Assembly: GCA_013400975.1 (NCBI GenBank)
Contig: WBMZ01012776.1
Span: 124,001 to 188,000, forward strand
Reading direction: 5' to 3'
DNA: 64,000 bases
Origin: Atrichornis clamosus
Lineage: Eukaryota; Chordata; Aves; Passeriformes; Menuridae
Of this stretch, positions 26,701 through 40,400 are shown piece by piece. The position numbers and the translations under genes are program-made. The stretch's first letter is position 1; every line of letters begins with the position of its first letter. A model generated the notes under the pieces. That model was not told where the DNA came from and did no database searches. It was given only the letters and a program-made list of their open reading frames with translations.

Positions 26701-29700
26701 TTTATTTAAAAAATATGGAACAAATGCACAATTGTTATCCCACAAAGCACATTTTACAGTAAAAGAAGAGCAATGTAATTTCCATTAGAATTTGAAACTA
26801 AAGTAACGAAAAATGTCACTGATAACAATTCTATTGTAACATGGGGAAAAAAAAGCACCATATTCTTAAATACAAGCATTTTTACATTCAGAAAAATTCA
26901 AGCCTTTTCATTTTGGTAGAGCACTTCAAAGAAATACAAATTTGTAGTTTAAATTGCATCATAATCATCCTGTCTACATTTTAAATGCTCAGCAGCATAC
27001 AATACAGAAATAATCACTAGAATGTAATATGAACAAAAATAAAACTTAAAATGGATATGAACACTAATGTTTTGTAAAATGATGCACACGTAACTGTTTT
27101 TAAAGATATGTAACACATATTTCACGCTTTACTTTCTGGTAACACAAAAGAAAAAAGCCCTCCTAAGCATTAAAATCCTCATATTCTGATTCCAACTAAA
27201 CTTGGTGAGGCTGAAGTTTACCTGGCACAAGGCTCATGAAAACATATAGAGACAACAGAATTTGCCATACTGACAATAAAAAAAAATAAAAAAAAATATA
27301 TACATAGTTCTTTGTAATGCATGTCTGCATGTCTATGCACAGAAATCCTTCAACTTAGCTAATGTTAAGGAGTTTGATTTCTAAAATCAAATGGAAAATA
27401 CATCAGCACATGGTAAAAGCATTATATTTAGCTTTGAAAAGGTCCAACTATTAAAAATGCAAAGGTCCTCAAAACATATACTAGAAAGAAATACTAAAGG
27501 TACAGGAAATTAAAAACAAATACAAAGATTCTATACTATATGAAATACCACATGCTCTTTCTGTAAAATATATATTTGCTTTACGCTGAGTAACCTCAGT
27601 CCCTTCAGTGAACACACTGCAATGTGTACAGACTTCCCAGCAAGTCTAGGAAGAATTAGGGCCCAAGAGCATTAAAAAGGTGCTTTTATGTTCTTTTGTA
27701 TGCACTTAAGTAACACGTGCCAGTCTTGTGAATTAAACTTCTACTGCACAAAATGTACCTCAATGTCAAAGGCCTCATACCCAACTGCACAGTCCCACAC
27801 AGATTTCCTGCACTATCATGATCTCACCATCTCAGGATGCTTGTGGCACATTGATATTGGCACTTATTAAAGCTTCTGCGAAAACACTATGCCTTTGATT
27901 TCTTAAATATATATATTTTTTTGCATAAATTTCAGGGGAAAGGTGACTAGACTTGTACATTTATTATCTAATAAAATACAGAATATATATTTCAGTTTTA
28001 CCAAGTTTTGCTTCTAAATTCATTGTATTCTTTGAAGTTTCTGCGTGATACAGTTAAATTCATACTTAACTCTGTATTACTACTACTGACATTTATTGCT
28101 GATAGTTTTCCAACAGCAGGTAACCTAAATAGTTTTAACACATGGTAAATGTGTCAAAACATAACACATAAACATAAACATAATATGGCAGATTTAAGGA
28201 ATCTGACCAGCATTTGTTGTGCAGGAAAAAGCGTACTATTATTAACAGAACAGTTTTATCCGTAACTGACAATGAAATCTAGGTTACCTCATAAAACTTC
28301 CCATTGCAGAATTAGGACTGGAATATCACAAGATCACTTCAGTTAATATGAATTATTCAGAAATTTTTTATAACTCTTATACCTCAGAACAAAAAGATAT
28401 ATTTGTTCTCTGTTAATTATGTTTTGGCTTACTTTCTTAAATCCAACTAGGTAAGAATAATACCTCTATCTAATGGCATATTCAAAATGTACCAACGCAA
28501 ATAAAGTTTTCAGAGAAGTTTTTTCTACAAAGGAAATAAAAACCCAATAATCTACCTTCAAAAGTAGTAACACAAAAATATTTTGTCTTAATACGTACCA
28601 TTATTATTTGCACAAAACAATTTACAATATCAAAACTGTGTTAAAAAATAACAACAATTTAATTCCAATGGACTTGTGCTTTCAGCTGCTCTTTCAACAC
28701 ATACCAAGATAGAGCAAATGTGAGAACAAAATCAGGATTTGTTTCATCCATTGCTCCTGTGGAAGGACTGTCATGGCATGTCCTTTGCTTCTCCAACGTC
28801 CCACTACAGTGTCTGGAATTTCAAGACTGCATCTACAAATGCCTATCAAATTTATCATAAATATCTTACTTCTGGCTTGTCTGTTTTCACTCAGCCACTG
28901 ACTAATAATGCCTATACACAAATATAAATAAGCTTTGCGCAGTTGAAGCAACCAAGAGTACCAAATTACTTTCCTTTAATTTAATTTTATATCTCATTAG
29001 TTATGTGGATAGTTCTGATGCTGCAGCTCCTCCCATCTGCCTTAGCAACATTTGTACAGGCACATTCTATTGTTTTTAAATAATTAATTTCTCTAAAAGG
29101 AGGGAGAAATATTCATACAAATGAAAGGGGAAACTGTCAATACACAAAGTGCTGGCATCTGATACGTAAATAAGCTAGAAAATTTATTTCCTTTAGTTCT
29201 CTCCAGAGGCCTTAGCTAGCACTTGCTTTAGTCAGAAGTTAATTATATTGACAGTATCCCTTCAAAGGAAAATTCCAGTGCAATATAGAAATTAACTAGT
29301 TCATCAAAATCACTATGGGCTAATGTCAGACAGATGCAAAAGCACAGACAGGCGTGCACTCATATATTCTATATGATGACCTTGGGAGAGAATGGAGTCT
29401 TCTTTGCACAGCACAGAACAGCAGCAGTTTGTGTCTTGGGAGCCTGGCTGGCCTGCTCTGTGGCCTCAACAACCACAGCAAAAAGTAAGTCTGTGCTTCC
29501 CACTCACTGAGATATGGAAGGAATTTTAGAAGAGCTGTGTTTTACTCTAGGCTTGTAAAGACATCACACAAAAGCTTTACATGAGCGCTGCTGACTTGCT
29601 CCCACAGCAATGGCTTTTTTTGAAGCTGAGGATTTAAGACTACTGTGAAAGAAGTCATTTTAAGGTTAAAAAGAGTGACCTATTGCTTTGAAAAAGAATA

Positions 29701-31294
29701 GTAGAGAGACAGAAGCAGCCTAACTAGTTTGGAGTTTTTCTTTTTTGGTGAAATTCCAGCTATTATAAAAAGTAAGGTGCTTTTCACTGTCAACCAACGT
29801 ACCTCTCGTGTTTTTATACCTAACAACAGAGATTAATAGTACGAGAAACAGATTGCAACTCTCCATGACAAAGTCCAAGACAGTTCTTACTCTAGGGAAG
29901 CTATTTTTGTAAATACATTCTTGGAAAATGACTTCATATTGTGGAATCCTTCATGGGACTTGAACCTACTCCTTGCAGAGAAAAAAGTGTTAAAATATCT
30001 GGGTGCCTTCGACAGGTGCCTTCAACATGACTCGTGTTGAAAGAAGAACAGTTTCTATTTTTACCAGCATTAAAATAATTGTTCACTCAGCACTGCCACA
30101 ACAGTTTGGTTCTTTACATAAATTAGCATTTAGACATCATACCCACATGAATGGATTTGCGGATGCAGGTTTGGCTCATGAAAAGGTGCTGTGCTAACAT
30201 ATGTTTAAAACGTAATGAAGTGCTAAGATACTGTTTTGACAAGGCTTTTTCCCAAAGCCCAGACCTCTGGTTTTTTAAGCTCCACTTCCATCTGAAGAGA
30301 AAGCTGGGATTTTGTGCATGAATTTTTCTGAGGAGAAGCCATGTGGAACACTAATCTCAGAAATATCAGTTCTGGAACATGATAAGGAGAAAGTATAGGG
30401 GGAAAATGAGTAGTAAAGAGGAAAACTGAATGGCTGCTGCACGCAAATACCAAATTATTTAGTCAGGGATAAAATTCTGGCCTTTCTGAAATCAAAAGCA
30501 CAAAACTCGCTAGATCACACCTGATTGTCACTGTCAATATTGTGACCAACAGATTATTTCACAGATGCTCTTGCAGAAAACAGAAGACCTCCTCTTGAGA
30601 GTATTATTCTATACACACAGCATCCTTCAAAGAAAAGGCATTCACATAAGTAGAAATCTTGAATGCTATTTAGAGGTTAAAAACCTTTTTTTAAACTTTT
30701 AAGTATCTTCACTACTTGAATTCTCCATGACTACTGATTACTAGTCATGATTAGTAAAGATAAGCAATTACCTCTTTTTACATAAATATATGATCCTCTA
30801 ATTTTTACGAAGTATCTGATCCACATGATTACCATTCATTTTGCAATTACTTACCAGGCCTGAAATTTATCTCCCATGAGAGTTTCTTCAATAGAAGGAA
30901 GAGAATTTAGATTGTTACCAAAACACAAAACAGAGATAAGGAGAAGGTATGAAAGGCATTTGTGTTCACAGTGCTTTGTGAAATACTCAGAACTTCTTGC
31001 AGACAGTTCTAAAATTCTTCACATTTGATGATTGCCAGTGATTTTGGATGACACTTCAAACAATGTCTCCAAATTTTTGCTTGTCAAAAGGCACTTTAAA
31101 AAAAAATTTTAAATATTAATCTCCATGCTGTCAGTTCTGAAATGATGAAGATGGATTAGCAGCTTGTCCAAGATATCAGTCAGGCCTTGTAGCAAACACC
31201 TTCAAGAGGCACAATGTTGGCAGAAAGCTTCTGAAATTTCAGTCTGCAAGTAAAATGCCAATTAAAGGTTTAAAGATTTGTGTGTTGGCAGAGA
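26701..31294 (-). other. SLC7A2: Probable long SLC7A2 3' UTR
   Basis: Downstream of the TAA at 31295 the sequence stays AT-rich and lacks exons for about 4.6 kb. It contains several minus-strand AATAAA signals: 29183-29188, 28092-28097, 27960-27965 and 26701-26706. I recall mammalian SLC7A2 having a UTR of several kilobases, which would favour the most distal signal. A short stem-loop with 8-bp arms lies at 30726-30749. The extent is inference, and alternative polyadenylation is possible. Confidence 0.35.
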
Positions 31295-31482
31295 TTAACA
31301 TTCACTTGTCCTTTCATGTGGAAGAAACTGATCCCTTTCATTTGCAGTTTCAGGGTCATCCACTTCTTCCATTGGGTTCTTTTCTTGCAGCCCACTATTT
31401 TCTGAAGAAGTATCATCATCTCCATCGCTACGATGACCTTCAACACTGTGTCTGATGCCATAAGTAAAGTAAATGAGGAAGC
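31295..31482 (-). CDS. SLC7A2: SLC7A2 coding exon 11 and stop
   Basis: 188 nt, residues 596-656 plus TAA. The acceptor is TTTTGGAAG. It encodes the end of the last helix ([12 protein letters not shown]) and an acidic cytoplasmic tail ([19 protein letters not shown]), ending HERTSEC; the mammalian tail ends HEKTSEF, so the terminus is recognisably the same. Confidence 0.95.
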
Positions 31483-34400
31483 CTTCCAAAAGGAAAAAAA
31501 AAGTTCATAGGGTTTTCAGGCAAGTAGTGCATTAAAAAGTAGTTATTCCTCTCTGACTGAAAGTATGTTGCAAAAGAATTTTCTTCTTCAGGTATCTGAA
31601 TCAGAGCTCATGCTTCAGGTCTTCCCTATTTCTATGGGAAATACTAGTGCATTATTTTTGCATAATTAAATGCTCTAATAGGTCATGGAAACTACTATCT
31701 CTAATTTATGTCTAGATGGAATTAATACAATTTGCTAGATCTAAAAGGAGAATGACTGATATACTGTGAAGACACCTGTTACAAGCACGTTACAATTTTG
31801 GCTATACTTACAAGGACAAAAAGTCATGGCCTATTACCTCACAACTGAATTTACAATTTTGACTGCATATAAATACTTCTGAAGCATGCTCTTGTTTTGA
31901 TCAGGAATATTAGCTGACTTTATTAAATTACAGAAATCTTTTCAAAGGAAAAGGATGTTCTAAGATGGGGTTCATGAGTTCTAGTGTATGAAGTGACTGA
32001 AATGAAAAGAAGTACGTACCAAGTGCCATCCAGAAGCTAAATCTGATCCAAGTTTCTCCACTTAATTGTACCATCAGGTAAATATTTACCAGTATACTGA
32101 ATGATGGCAAAAATGGCAATAGTGGAACCTAAAAGGAAATATTTAATGTTTGTATTAAATATCATTTTTTTTGCATATCACACTTCAGTTATAAAACGCA
32201 AACTAGAGGTAACACATGTAATCACTAAAAAAGAACTTAATTTTTATTTGCTGTTGTAAGATGTTGACATTTTTTCACTGGGTTTAACCACCAGTTTCTA
32301 CAGATCTTAAACTTCTAAAATACATTATATTTAGTATATATTCTAAGGCTATAGAAGAACTTTCCAGTTTGTGCTGAATGTATACTATATAATGAGTTCC
32401 TGTATTTACAGCTGAAAAATATTTTATACATATATATGTATATATATATATATATATATCCCTTCTTTCTGAAATGCTCCTCCAGCTCCACCAGATTCCT
32501 CGACCTTCATCATCATACTTTATTATTTCCATTAAATAACTGATCTTAGAACATAAGTGAAAGTGCAAAATGAAAGGACTTATACTCTGTGTTGAGGTCC
32601 AAAGGATTGCAGACAACACAGACAAGTGATTGTACACTCATCGGTTTCTGAGTTGTTTTCCAGTTCCTAAGTTCTCTCTCCCACCTGTTTGAATCTATCC
32701 AAAGCTCTCATTAGAGAATAGCATTGAGAATAAGTTATTCACCATAAAGGCTACTTTCTGCTGGTTCTGAGGCTGCCTGTGGATGAGGAGAATGGTAGCT
32801 ATGAAGGATACCACCAACACAGCAAGAAGGCCAATACTCCATGGCTCCAAGTTAGCAAGGAAGTGAATCCCGTATGTAGTGAGGACACTCAAGCCACAAA
32901 CCAAGCAAGCTGTATGAAAAACAAAATTATAGAAATAGGTCACTTAATCTCTGCATTGAAGATGAAGTGACTTTTAAGAGGAGTGATAGCAAGCTTCAAT
33001 ACGTACTATTATTATGAATTTGTTTAATTAAAATGACTACAGATTAGATTGATCCATCAAGACGCATAAAAGCACAGAATGACACATTTACTGTGACTGA
33101 AAGACGGCATGTTATCAGTGGATTTTTAATTCTGTCTTTAATAAAATTCCACTAGTTATGTTAATGCATACATGAGTTTGGATAGCTGAATACGTACCTA
33201 AGAGACCCACTAAAAAGTTAACCATAGTTGCAGTCTGCTCAGTCGGTAAACTGGATGGATTAATCAAGGCCTGAAGACGGAATCCATTCTCTTCTATCAT
33301 GTTTATCTGTGATTCACTGACGGCAGATTGCCTTTCAGCTGCAGCCAAAGCTGCTTTTTCTGGAGAATATTTTGGTTCCTCATAAGTTAAAGTGGGTTGG
33401 TACCTATGCATAAAACAAACAGAATAATAAAAAAACATCAAGCATACTTCCAGATTTGAAGGAATATTACTCTAGGAATGCATTTAAATACCAAATTCTT
33501 TTCAACTGAGCATTAGAATTTCCCAACTTATAATTGCACTGCAACAGCATTATTAGCCACTATCATATATAAAAACTATGGCAACTCATTTTTCTTATGA
33601 GTTTGTTTGGAGATTTTTTTGGGGCTGTTTTTTAAGCTACCTGAATCCAACAATGGCTCAGATAAATGACCAGTCCCATACAGAAAGAAAGGAGAGGGTC
33701 TGGTGGTTAACAGCAAGGAAAGAGTAGGGGAGCTTGTTTCTGACTTTCTGCCCATACTGTAAGAGGCCTACAAACTGGCATTAACTGAAATTTTACATCT
33801 GCTTTGTTAGCTTTTAAGAGTATTTTAAAAAATACGTATGGCAAATAAGTCATTATGAAATAGAAAAAGCTTCTCTTTTAGAGTGTAAATTATTGCAACA
33901 ATGAATTTGGGCTGAATTTAAGCTGTTACACTTTTCAAAGTTAATTACTTAGCCTTAAGTATAAGGACTGACTTTTTAAAATAAAAAGAGCAATACATAA
34001 TAAAGTGAGCTGTAGCTACCCGTATATAATTCCGTAGCTTTACAAACATGACAGATACCCAGAGTTTTACTGAGAAGTATTTATAATCTCACTCACTGAG
34101 AGAGAATATTTGCACTCTATTCTGGGGCTACCACATCTTGAAACACTTGTCTGGTCTTACATTTTTGATTAGGATAATACAAAGCAATTATTTGAACTTT
34201 TTCATCCTGTGAACCACCTAGAACATCTCCACCTTTCACATTTAGTCCCCAAAATGCAATATGCCTGATGTACAGCATAGATTGTATTAATACCAAAATA
34301 TCATTCACTTAATTCTGTACACAGGCTTTTTTATCTAGTACCTTTGGGACTAATGCTTGGACCAATACTTCTGGAAAATAAAGGGTGCCTAGATTTCACT

Positions 34401-37400
34401 AGAAGCTTTGACTTGACAAACTGCTATACTTATATAGTAATATACCATTGTTTTCCTTGAGGTGTCACTGCTTTTTAGAAATCATTTACATGCTTACAGC
34501 TATTGTCTATCTAGCAAAAAACACGCCCTGTAAATATCACTTCTGTTTATTTACTGACCAACACAAAATAAACCACAGTAGAATGCAAAGGATGTTTTTC
34601 ACTCACCTAAGAATGAGGACACAGGTTGCCACAAGTGAATAAGCAAGAAGTGTGCCAATAGACATCATGTCCACTAAAGCCTTTAGGTCAAACAGAAATG
34701 CCATTATAGCTTAAAAAGAAAAAGAAAAATTTCCATAAGATCGACATAGAATCATAGAATCATTCAGCTTGGGAAGATGTTTAAGATCATCAAGTCTAAC
34801 CATAAGTGCCAAGATTAAGACATATTAAGCTAAGATTTTCAAATCTGTCCGCAGTGTAACTTATTGTTATACTGCCAGCAATGACTGAAATCATGGTAAT
34901 CCTTAAAACCACTTTTTTAAAGCCATTGGTATAATTCCAAACCTAATTCTCTACAGTTAGGAATCTCATTCATACAGATAGGCACTGATGAGTCATATAG
35001 TCATGCTGCATAACCAAACACTTCACATTGGACTTAAGTGGACACAAGTATTTGCACACATATTGTTGAATTTGGGCCATATTAAAAATACATTTTTATA
35101 GAATAAAGTCCAGATCCTGCAGCGGAATCTCAGCAAAGCTGAAAGGATGGCTCTTACAACCAAACTGGGAAAAATAATCCAACCCAGTAAGTCTTTGGGT
35201 TGTAAAATCTCTGCTGAGCTGGGAAAGAGCTCTATATAAAGAGGACTTTCAGGAGTTGTCTCAAATAAAATAGCTTTGTGGTTTTTTTTTTAAATGGTCA
35301 TCTTACTAAAAACAGTTTTCAAGTCAACATCAGGCAAGACCAGTAAAATCTTGTAAGAACTAATATTCTTAAGATCACTGAACTCAGAGGCAGAAACTTC
35401 CATGATACTGGAAGTAATTACAGAAATATTGTATTAATAAAAGCTAATGCCACATTCATTTGGAGAATCTGGAATGTCTTTTTCTGTCTATGCTGTTTGC
35501 ACACAGAAGCACATAGTTCATAAAGAAATTAGCAGAAGCTATCAGTAAATGAAAGGCTAATTCCAATTGATTTGCAATACATGTGCTTAAAGAGCCACTT
35601 AAAATATTTGTATTTTATTAATATTATTGAGATGCAGATTTTTTGAATCATCATCAGTAATCTCAACATCAAAAAACCCTATTAAATGTAGCCTTTATAC
35701 ACAATGTGTATATGCACGCCAAAATGTTTCTATATTCAGAAATATTTAATATTTAGGGTACACATTTGTTAATGTATTTGTAGACAGCTGCATAAGTGCA
35801 CCAACACACAGACTCATATTCCCCTGGTATTTGATCCTGTAGGAGGAAGAAAAATATGATTTTCTGAAAACAAGACTGCTGGAATACAGAATATTTATGT
35901 AATTTTTGAGTCTCCTCTTCCAATTAAGAAAGACAATCCTGTTTACTTTAATGACAGCATATGTTCCTAAATCCAAAAAGCAATTTGCAGAGTAGATTTG
36001 TGAATACCTCACTGCTTTTCATGCTCTGAAGAGCATAGGCAAGCAAAGTTGAGGAAGAACAGAACTTATTATAACCTCATGTACAGGAGCTATATATTTA
36101 ATATTTGATCCCAGTTTCAAAAGACTACTCTGTAGCCCAGATGTTCTTTAACTTTAGAAACAAAGTGAAAAATGCCTGCAAGTTTCTTACTAAGAGAAAA
36201 AAAGACACAGAATGTTCCACTTCTCTTAATTCTACCCCAAGAGAAACAGTAGATCCGTTTATGGTGAAACTGGACTGATACCAAAACATTTTGCTATGTG
36301 CAGAGTTTTGCTGTCACAATTACCACCTGTGAAAAGGTAAGTCACATGATAACATGTGACAATTGCCCCAGCTGTAGTCGTGACCTGATCACTTTAAACA
36401 GCCAAACATCTCATCTCCTTAACATTCCTTGCAGCTATAAAACTATCCATGCTACAAATGCAGAGAAAAGTCAGATAATATAAATCATTGCACACATCCA
36501 TAACTGTTCTGGCAAAACTATTTATGACTATAAGTTACCAAATATGCATTTTTTTTTTAATTAGAAGAAGAAATTCCTCTATCTCCAGCAGGAGATAAAG
36601 CTGTTTTCCGGTGAGCTGTTGACACACCAAATTCCCCAGACTGTCCAAGAGCAGTCCAATGTCAGCTGCTGCAGAGCTATAGGTGGGGCTGTATAACTTA
36701 TATCAACCACTTCACCAGCTGGGTAGTACACTGTTCTTTCTTCTCACCATTGCTGTGATTTAGGATAAAGATCTTGATTTCATCCCACAAAACTACACTT
36801 CCAAATTATTATAGGAGAATATGTCAATAAAATAAACTCAAATAATATAAAGTTGAAATATTAAAAGCAACGCTAAGCAATCTATTTGTAGTCTGACCAA
36901 AGAAAAGGGAACTGATAATAATGCTTCATGTGAGAACTATCTGGACAATGACCACGCCTTTTTGCATTACTGTGTGAGCAGTTCCAGTCTTGTGGCATCT
37001 GATAATCACCCAGACTATAAATTAAAATATTTTTGTCTCATTTCTGAAACTCCTATTTGAGATTCATTTTAGCCAAGGCTAAAAGTTCTAAGGCATGTAT
37101 TTCGTATTTTAATTACTTAAAAAATTTGTTTATTTGCCCTTCAATTAAAGACTTCTAGAGTTTCCAGTTTTCCTGGGTGATTAGACATCTGACTAAAATG
37201 ATGATGAAATTTGGGCACAGCTACACGTACCTTTGCAAGATGTATGGACAAAAGTGAAACAGTTGTATGTCAAGAATTGACATTAAGAGTTGGCAACAGC
37301 TCCCAAAATACTGTTTTGCTAAAATATATGTAGACATGTATGTGTATATGTGCATATATGTGCAGACACACATAAGCCCTCAATACACACACATGCCCCT

Positions 37401-40400
37401 CAACCATAACTTGGTAAGCCTATACAACAACAGAATAATTTTCTTTGGAAGACAATTTAAAAAACCTTTGTATTTTACACAAAAGTAGATCCTGCTGCAA
37501 ATGTAATTTTTTTTCTTATATCTCATAATGAAAGATGTGATAGTTATTTCCCCCCCTTATAGATGGGATAAATATATTAGGTGTACATCAGAGAAAGAAG
37601 CCCTGTCAGTAGAGCGTCAGCCTAAGGGACTAAGATTAAGTAACAAGCTTATTCACCATAGAAGGGGTTAATACTAAAAAAAAAAAAAAAAAAAAATTGA
37701 ATTCTCTGACATTAAGGCCATCACCACCACCATGATTGGCTTGATCTGATGTTCTTACACCCACTGATTACTCAGTAATTTTATTCCCATTGTACATGCA
37801 AGGGAAGTTAACAAGCAGCCCTTTTCAAAAATATAAAGTACCATGCACGTGCATAGAGCGTTTAAATCTCAGTTTTAAGTAACACGGGCTTCGAGAGCTT
37901 ACCAGAGATGACCCCTGCTGTCAAGGTGGCAGAAACTGGTGCCTGCCTCTTACTCACTTTGGCAAGAAAACTAAAGAGTAAACCATCGCGTGCCATGGCA
38001 AACAGAATTCGGGGCAAAGGGAACATAGAGCCGAGAAGACTAGAACAGAAAAATGTATAGTTCAAATACATGTTATTAAAAGCACTATGCTTTACTGGAA
38101 AACCCAACTACACAAAAAGAAAGCCTGGAGGAGTTAATGGGTTTAGGTATAGTTTTGCTTAGGCTCTGTGTTGCTGCTCTTGGTTTTTTGTCTTGTAAAC
38201 TGATGTTCTTGGTTTTGAGTTGTTTCTTTTGACCCTAAGCTTTGAAAGCAGTTGAGATTAACCAACAAATAAAAAATCTGTGGTAGAGAAAAGTTTTACT
38301 GGTAGACTACTTTACCTAGCAACAAGCAGATTTGATCATTTCAGTCCAAAGCAAATCAAAGCTGCACAACAGTGGCTTATTTCCATATAAGAACGTGTTT
38401 AGCAGTGCACCTTTCTTTACAAGGATCAACTCTCAGTCTCACCTGCTACTGCACCAGACGATAGAGTAGCAACTAGTGGGGTCTTCGTTTTGGAATTGAT
38501 TTGAGCTAGACATTTGAAAAGCAACCCATCCTTCGCCATAGCATAGATTACACGTGGTATTGGGAAAATGGATCCAAGAAGACTGAGTAAAAAGCAAAAC
38601 ACATGCAACATGGCAAACACAATTCATGCAGAGTTGTATCATGGACAAGATAAACAATGTTAATTAATAGCATGTATAGGAACAAAATTATGGTTGTAAG
38701 ATAAAACCAGAAAGCCCCGTAGCCCAAGGTACTACAGATCAGACACAAATAGATTTGTTTTTTATTACTGCAAAGTTGATTTTTAAAAATTATTATTTAA
38801 TTAATTTAGGTAATGAAATTGCTTCATCAGACAGAATTCAGATTAGGAAGGTAACTCTTGCCATCACCATAGTTCTTGGGGGTTAGTGGACCAGGAACAT
38901 GTTCCAGATCACACTAACTATGCAATGAAGCTTTAGTATTCCTAGAGAAAGTCTGTCAGTCAGCAGCAGGAAATAAATAAGCATTAGCAGCATCTCTTAC
39001 ACTCTGTATTTCCATGTGGGCCTGCTGATAAACACTAATTCAAAGTAAGCACCATACAAGTATACCTGGGCAGATTAATTCTTTTGATTAAAGCACCTCT
39101 AGGCAAGTTTCATTAAGACTGTTCCTTGTTTGTAAGAAGTAAAGCTAATTAATTTAGATTTGTTATTAGCAGAATACATAAAGCTTTTAAACTATTGATA
39201 ACTTGAAGCTCTTAAACATACTTCTTAAATTGTTTTCTTTCCCTCAAAGAGAAATAATTTAAATTAAGAAAACAAAATGTGAAATCATAGCCAGTATAAC
39301 CTCTGCAGCAAGCACACTAGTTTTTAACCAGGTGAATGATTTCCTTTCATACTTTAGAGAAACTACTATCTCACTTAAAGAAGGCACAGCTTTTACATAC
39401 CACAGATGCTAAGTACGTCCTGTACTGCTTGTGGGACACAAGTGTTAAGGTCAGAGAGGAGAGAAATTTTATTGCAAATGAACTGGTTTTAATGTATGAG
39501 TGTACCTTCCAAAAAGAACATACATTCAAAAAAATTACAAAAAGTTTTTTGTCATTTTAGCTCTGTAAAATTCACTTATCCTACCCTTCTTTTAGTACAT
39601 TCACATACATAATGGAAATATTAACAAACATCTCTACCCAGAGGAAACAAGTTCATGACATAACATAATAAGAGGAAACTACATGGACCAAAACCAACTT
39701 TTTTTCTTAATTATACCTCTAACTTGAGGAGTATGAAACAGTTTTCTTTGTTTTGTTCTAAACTGACAACAGTCAACAGACTGAAAGATTAATCTCTCCA
39801 TAGGAGCAAATACAATTTTTTAGAATACACTGGAAAGAGAGACCAACAGTTCAAATTTCTAGAAAGGCATTTTACCATCTCATTTTACTTCCAGTTCATT
39901 TTACTTTCCAGTATTAATTTCTTTAATCTGGTTTCTGCTTATATGTAACTTTTTCTATTTATCAATATAAAGAAAGAAATCAGTGAAACCCTCCAAACTG
40001 AGGGGACCATAACAATTGTAGAGAAAATAACTATAATCCCAGGATGAACTACATAACTGTGACATTCTTCAGTCAGTCCTACAAATCTTTTACTATTTTT
40101 CTGGAACTATTTCATGTTTCTATCCCCTGCTACGTCTAAATATTCCTTTCTTTTAAACCATTGCCCACAGTCAGCAAGCTCATATTCAGACTAATGCTTA
40201 CAGGGTTATTTCGGAGTGCTGTTAGCATTAGTGCTTCCACACGCATCTTGTTTTCCTTCATGGGAAGGCAGACAGTGCTCTTACCACTGAATCTCATGTA
40301 AATGACTCCTTACCTACGTAAGCTCAGGTAAAAGACTGGCATCAGCATTTTTCTATCCCTAATTTCAAGTACCAAGGAATTTTCTGTTTTATGTAAGTGT

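Larger units (their letters stand above)
31483..34606 (-). other. SLC7A2: SLC7A2 introns between coding exons 7 and 11
   Basis: These are four short to medium introns: 31483-32019, 32129-32742, 32910-33197 and 33404-34606. The only repeat noted is the TA microsatellite at 32428-32459. An open frame of 117 codons on the minus strand (32284-32637) runs through that repeat and is chance. Confidence 0.75.
34710..37902 (-). other. SLC7A2: SLC7A2 intron between exon 6B and exon 7
   Basis: About 3.2 kb. It contains a CR1 3' end at its downstream edge (34742-34830), a 21-nt A run at 37676-37696, and a short alternating CA/TA-rich stretch near 37330-37400. Nothing else is recognised. Confidence 0.75.

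Noticed and set aside
37676..37696. Poly(A) run as the tail of a processed retrocopy
   Set aside because: The flanking sequence on either side shows no gene-like or repeat-like body and no target-site duplication was seen.
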